Source: Apostichopus californicus
Taxonomy: Eukaryota; Echinodermata; Holothuroidea; Aspidochirotida; Stichopodidae
DNA length: 21,777 nucleotides
Direction of reading: 5' to 3'
Assembly: GCA_020650975.1 (NCBI GenBank)
Contig: JAIPMN010000329.1
Coordinates: 5,327-27,103 of the forward strand
Position numbers and translations under genes: made by a program. The notes under the pieces are model-generated. The model did no database searches and had not been told where the DNA came from. It saw only the letters and a program-made list of their open reading frames with translations. This document shows, piece by piece, positions 20,044 to 21,777 of the stretch (its first letter is position 1; each line of letters opens with the position of its first letter).

Positions 20044-20762
20044 TTTAGATCCTCCTGCAAGCAGGAACTTGCAAAGAAGCCATCATTGGCTTATCAAAGC
20101 CGCAAGCTGACCGAAGTCAGTCTCTTAGATTCATATTTAACGTCCATGATTGTGAATTGTCAATTGTCAACAACTCTGTAACTGGACGACATACATTAAT
20201 CTTGGAGTGACTCGAACTCGTTTCAAGTATATAGTTGAATATTTACGAAGGAACATCTCCAACACAGAAAAACTTTCTAAACTTACGTGTATAGATATGG
20301 AAAAGTTGATCTTAATAACAATGTTATCACATATATGTAAATGATCGAACATGGTCAGGATTGCTTCTCCTTTTCACATCTTTGTACGATGGTTTTGTAT
20401 AATTTTGTTGAACTTGTGAAAAGTATTGTTTTGATATGTTGTAGTGCAGAGGTACATGTGAAGATGATATGTAATGATGATGAATTCATGTATCATGGAA
20501 ATTAAACGAAATTAAATTAAATGAAAAAAAAAACATTTTAGTGATAGATTGACTTAAAATGACAACACAGTCTATAATGTGACAATGTTGCTGGATCAGG
20601 TTTGGCACGGTGAAGCCTCGAGATAGCTACGGTTTGTGATGAGGCAGGTAAGATCATTGCTGGTAAATATCCAAACCACCAAGTAATTTTTTGGAACTTT
20701 TGTTTTTTTATGTGGTTTGATGTGATCATTTTTAGCTCATGTCGTTTCCTTTACCCTTTCAG
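20044..20762. other. Probable intron upstream of the Ig exon
   Basis: AT-rich and free of recognised exons. An inverted copy of a 17-base word from 2346-2362 lies at 20654-20670. A CAGGTAAGA donor-like word occurs at 20646-20654, but the frames before it are interrupted by stops. The stretch ends in the pyrimidine-rich tract TCGTTTCCTTTACCCTTTCAG, which serves as acceptor of the Ig exon. Confidence 0.5.
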
Positions 20763-20907
20763 CTTTATCACCTGCCGAAGTGATACCCTCGAGGACGAAT
20801 GGCGTGCTCGGGGAAACGCTGCGTCTGTTTTGTGACGTCCAGGGGAATCCAGAACCAGGGGTTACGTGGTATCAGGATCAAGATTTATTACAAGCGGATG
20901 ATGAAAG
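20763..20907 (+). CDS. Exon encoding the N-terminal half of an Ig-like (I-set type) domain
   Basis: This 145-bp exon follows the acceptor CTTTACCCTTTCAG and precedes the donor GAAAG|GTAGGA. In the frame with codons from 20765 it encodes about 47 residues with the classic first-half Ig pattern. A Gly-Glu-Thr-Leu-Arg-Leu-Phe-Cys strand B supplies the first disulfide cysteine. An Asn-Pro-Glu-Pro turn follows, then Val-Thr-Trp-Tyr-Gln-Asp, with the core tryptophan of strand C. The second half (Asp-x-Gly-x-Tyr-x-Cys) is absent and should lie in a later exon beyond the window. It enters in phase 1, usual for Ig domains, and leaves in phase 2, which places an intron inside the domain. Ig domains of this type mediate adhesion or receptor binding and are usually extracellular, but intracellular muscle proteins also have them. 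Which gene this is cannot be told from half a domain. In-frame TAG occurs directly past the donor, supporting the exon end. Confidence 0.85.
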
Positions 20908-21199
20908 GTAGGAAGAATAGTAACTGTTGCCATCCTACTTTCATGACGGCCTCTGCCAATATAAGGTCGAGTTGCAGGCAGACATTCTTGACATTGCATC
21001 TAGTATTAATAAAGTTTTGGCCCAGTTTTATTTGAATTGGAATAACGTTAAATGGGTCACGATCTGGCCCATTTGGTCAAACACCTGTTTGAAAAGTAAT
21101 GTTTGAGATATTACCAACGTAAGCTATAAGTTTCGTTTCTGCCAATGGGAATAAAACTTACAAATAAAAAAAGAGAGTTTCACTGCTTGTAAGTGTGAC
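20908..21199. other. Probable intron downstream of the Ig exon
   Basis: Starts with the donor GTAGGA. No exon completing the Ig domain is seen before the purine-rich array. The frame at 20799-21035 overlaps the exon in the wrong register and is a shadow. Confidence 0.6.
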
Positions 21200-21777
21200 G
21201 ATAAGAGCGGTTGGGGAGGGAGTGATGTGGAAGGTGGAGGACAGGGCATGAGGAGGGGAAAGAGATATGGAGGCGTAGTAGAATAGAAAGGGAAGGTGGG
21301 AGGGGTAAGGGAGGGTGAATGGAAAGGACGCGAAGATAGGACACTGTTTTAAGATTCTTTAAGAGTGATGGTCGAAGTAGTGTTGAGAGGAAGAGGAGAT
21401 TGAGATAGGAGGGGTGAGGGGAGTGGAGGGATTAGGAGAGGGAGGCACAATAGAAGGGAAGGGAGGGAGGGGAATGGAGAGGACAACAAGATAAGGACAC
21501 TGTTTTAAGGTTCTTTAAGAGTGATGATGGAAGTAGTGATGAGAGGAAGAGGAGATGGAGATAGGAGGGGTGGGCGGTGGAGGGATTAGGAAAGGGAGGC
21601 ACAGTAGAAGGGAAGGGAGGAAGGGGAATGGAGAGGACAAGAAGATGAGGACACTGTTTTAAGGTTCGTTAAGAGTGATGATGGAAGTGGTGATGAGAGG
21701 AAGAGGAGATGGAGATAGGAGGGGTGAGGGGGGGTGGAGGGATTAGGAGAGGGAGGCAAAGCAGAAGGGAAGGGAGG
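21200..21777. repeat. Purine-rich ~155-bp tandem array, running off the window
   Basis: The marker GGACACTGTTTTAAG begins at 21339, 21495 and 21649, i.e. offsets of 156 and 154 bp. Each is followed by a TTCKTTAAGAGTGATG block and a long GA-rich segment (GAGAGGAAGAGGAGAT, then GGAGGGATTAGG). A more diverged GA-rich unit precedes the first marker. The plus strand is almost wholly purine outside the marker block, so it could form triplex (H-DNA) or slip during replication. The array sits in the intron after the Ig exon and continues past the window end, so total copy number is unknown. Confidence 0.93.

Noticed and set aside
19978-20181. Met-Tyr-Val-Cys repeat peptide
   Set aside because: Pure translation of the TATG microsatellite; not a real protein.
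20646-20654. Donor-like CAGGTAAGA upstream of the Ig exon
   Set aside because: All three frames leading to it contain nearby stops and no acceptor-bounded open segment precedes it.
20799-21035. 78-codon frame starting with ATG inside the Ig exon
   Set aside because: Out of register with the Ig-coding frame and runs into the intron. A shadow of the exon.

Overview
This is a eukaryotic, almost certainly animal, genomic window. It is AT-rich and stop-rich in every frame. It is full of microsatellites, minisatellites, short interspersed elements and non-autonomous DNA transposons, and I see no bacterial-style gene layout, rRNA gene, intact tRNA gene or CRISPR array. The repeat types and an immunoglobulin-type exon fit an invertebrate, perhaps a marine deuterostome such as an echinoderm. 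The species guess is inference; the eukaryotic call is secure.

Coding content is very sparse. The only exon I can defend by domain is at 20763-20907 (+). It encodes the first half of an Ig-like (I-set type) domain and is bounded by a good splice acceptor and donor. The window therefore covers at least part of an Ig-superfamily gene on the plus strand, and much of the sequence upstream may be its introns. A second segment, 15233-15423 (+), is open, well bounded by splice-like signals and unrecognised. Several weaker exon-like segments appear only as findings. The longer open frames elsewhere look like chance.

Layout. 1-5700: unremarkable non-coding DNA with two copies (about 1306-1568 and 4619-4869) of a tRNA-related SINE on the minus strand. 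5713-5832: a 19-bp minisatellite built around CTCGAG. 6209-6510: a GC-richer island open in several frames. 7601-7779: an AT-rich retroelement-like tail. 7899-8436: three nearly identical 179-bp tandem units, followed directly by a hAT-like element (8438-9064). 10290-10594 and 15602-15853: two hAT-type MITEs, each with perfect 8-bp target-site duplications. 11938-12322: a diverged tandem duplication. 13429-13467: a perfect hairpin containing two AGGTCA half-sites in DR4 arrangement, next to a B-box-like sequence. 14681-14939: the third SINE copy. 16069-16095: a strong G-quadruplex motif. 19971-20043: a TATG microsatellite. 20763-20907: the Ig exon. About 21200-21777: a purine-rich ~155-bp tandem array in the following intron, running off the window end.

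No multi-gene system is visible. The main interest is the mobile-element history: three different hAT-like elements with inferable insertion sites, one of them inserted at the edge of a young tandem array, and one SINE family present three times in the same orientation.
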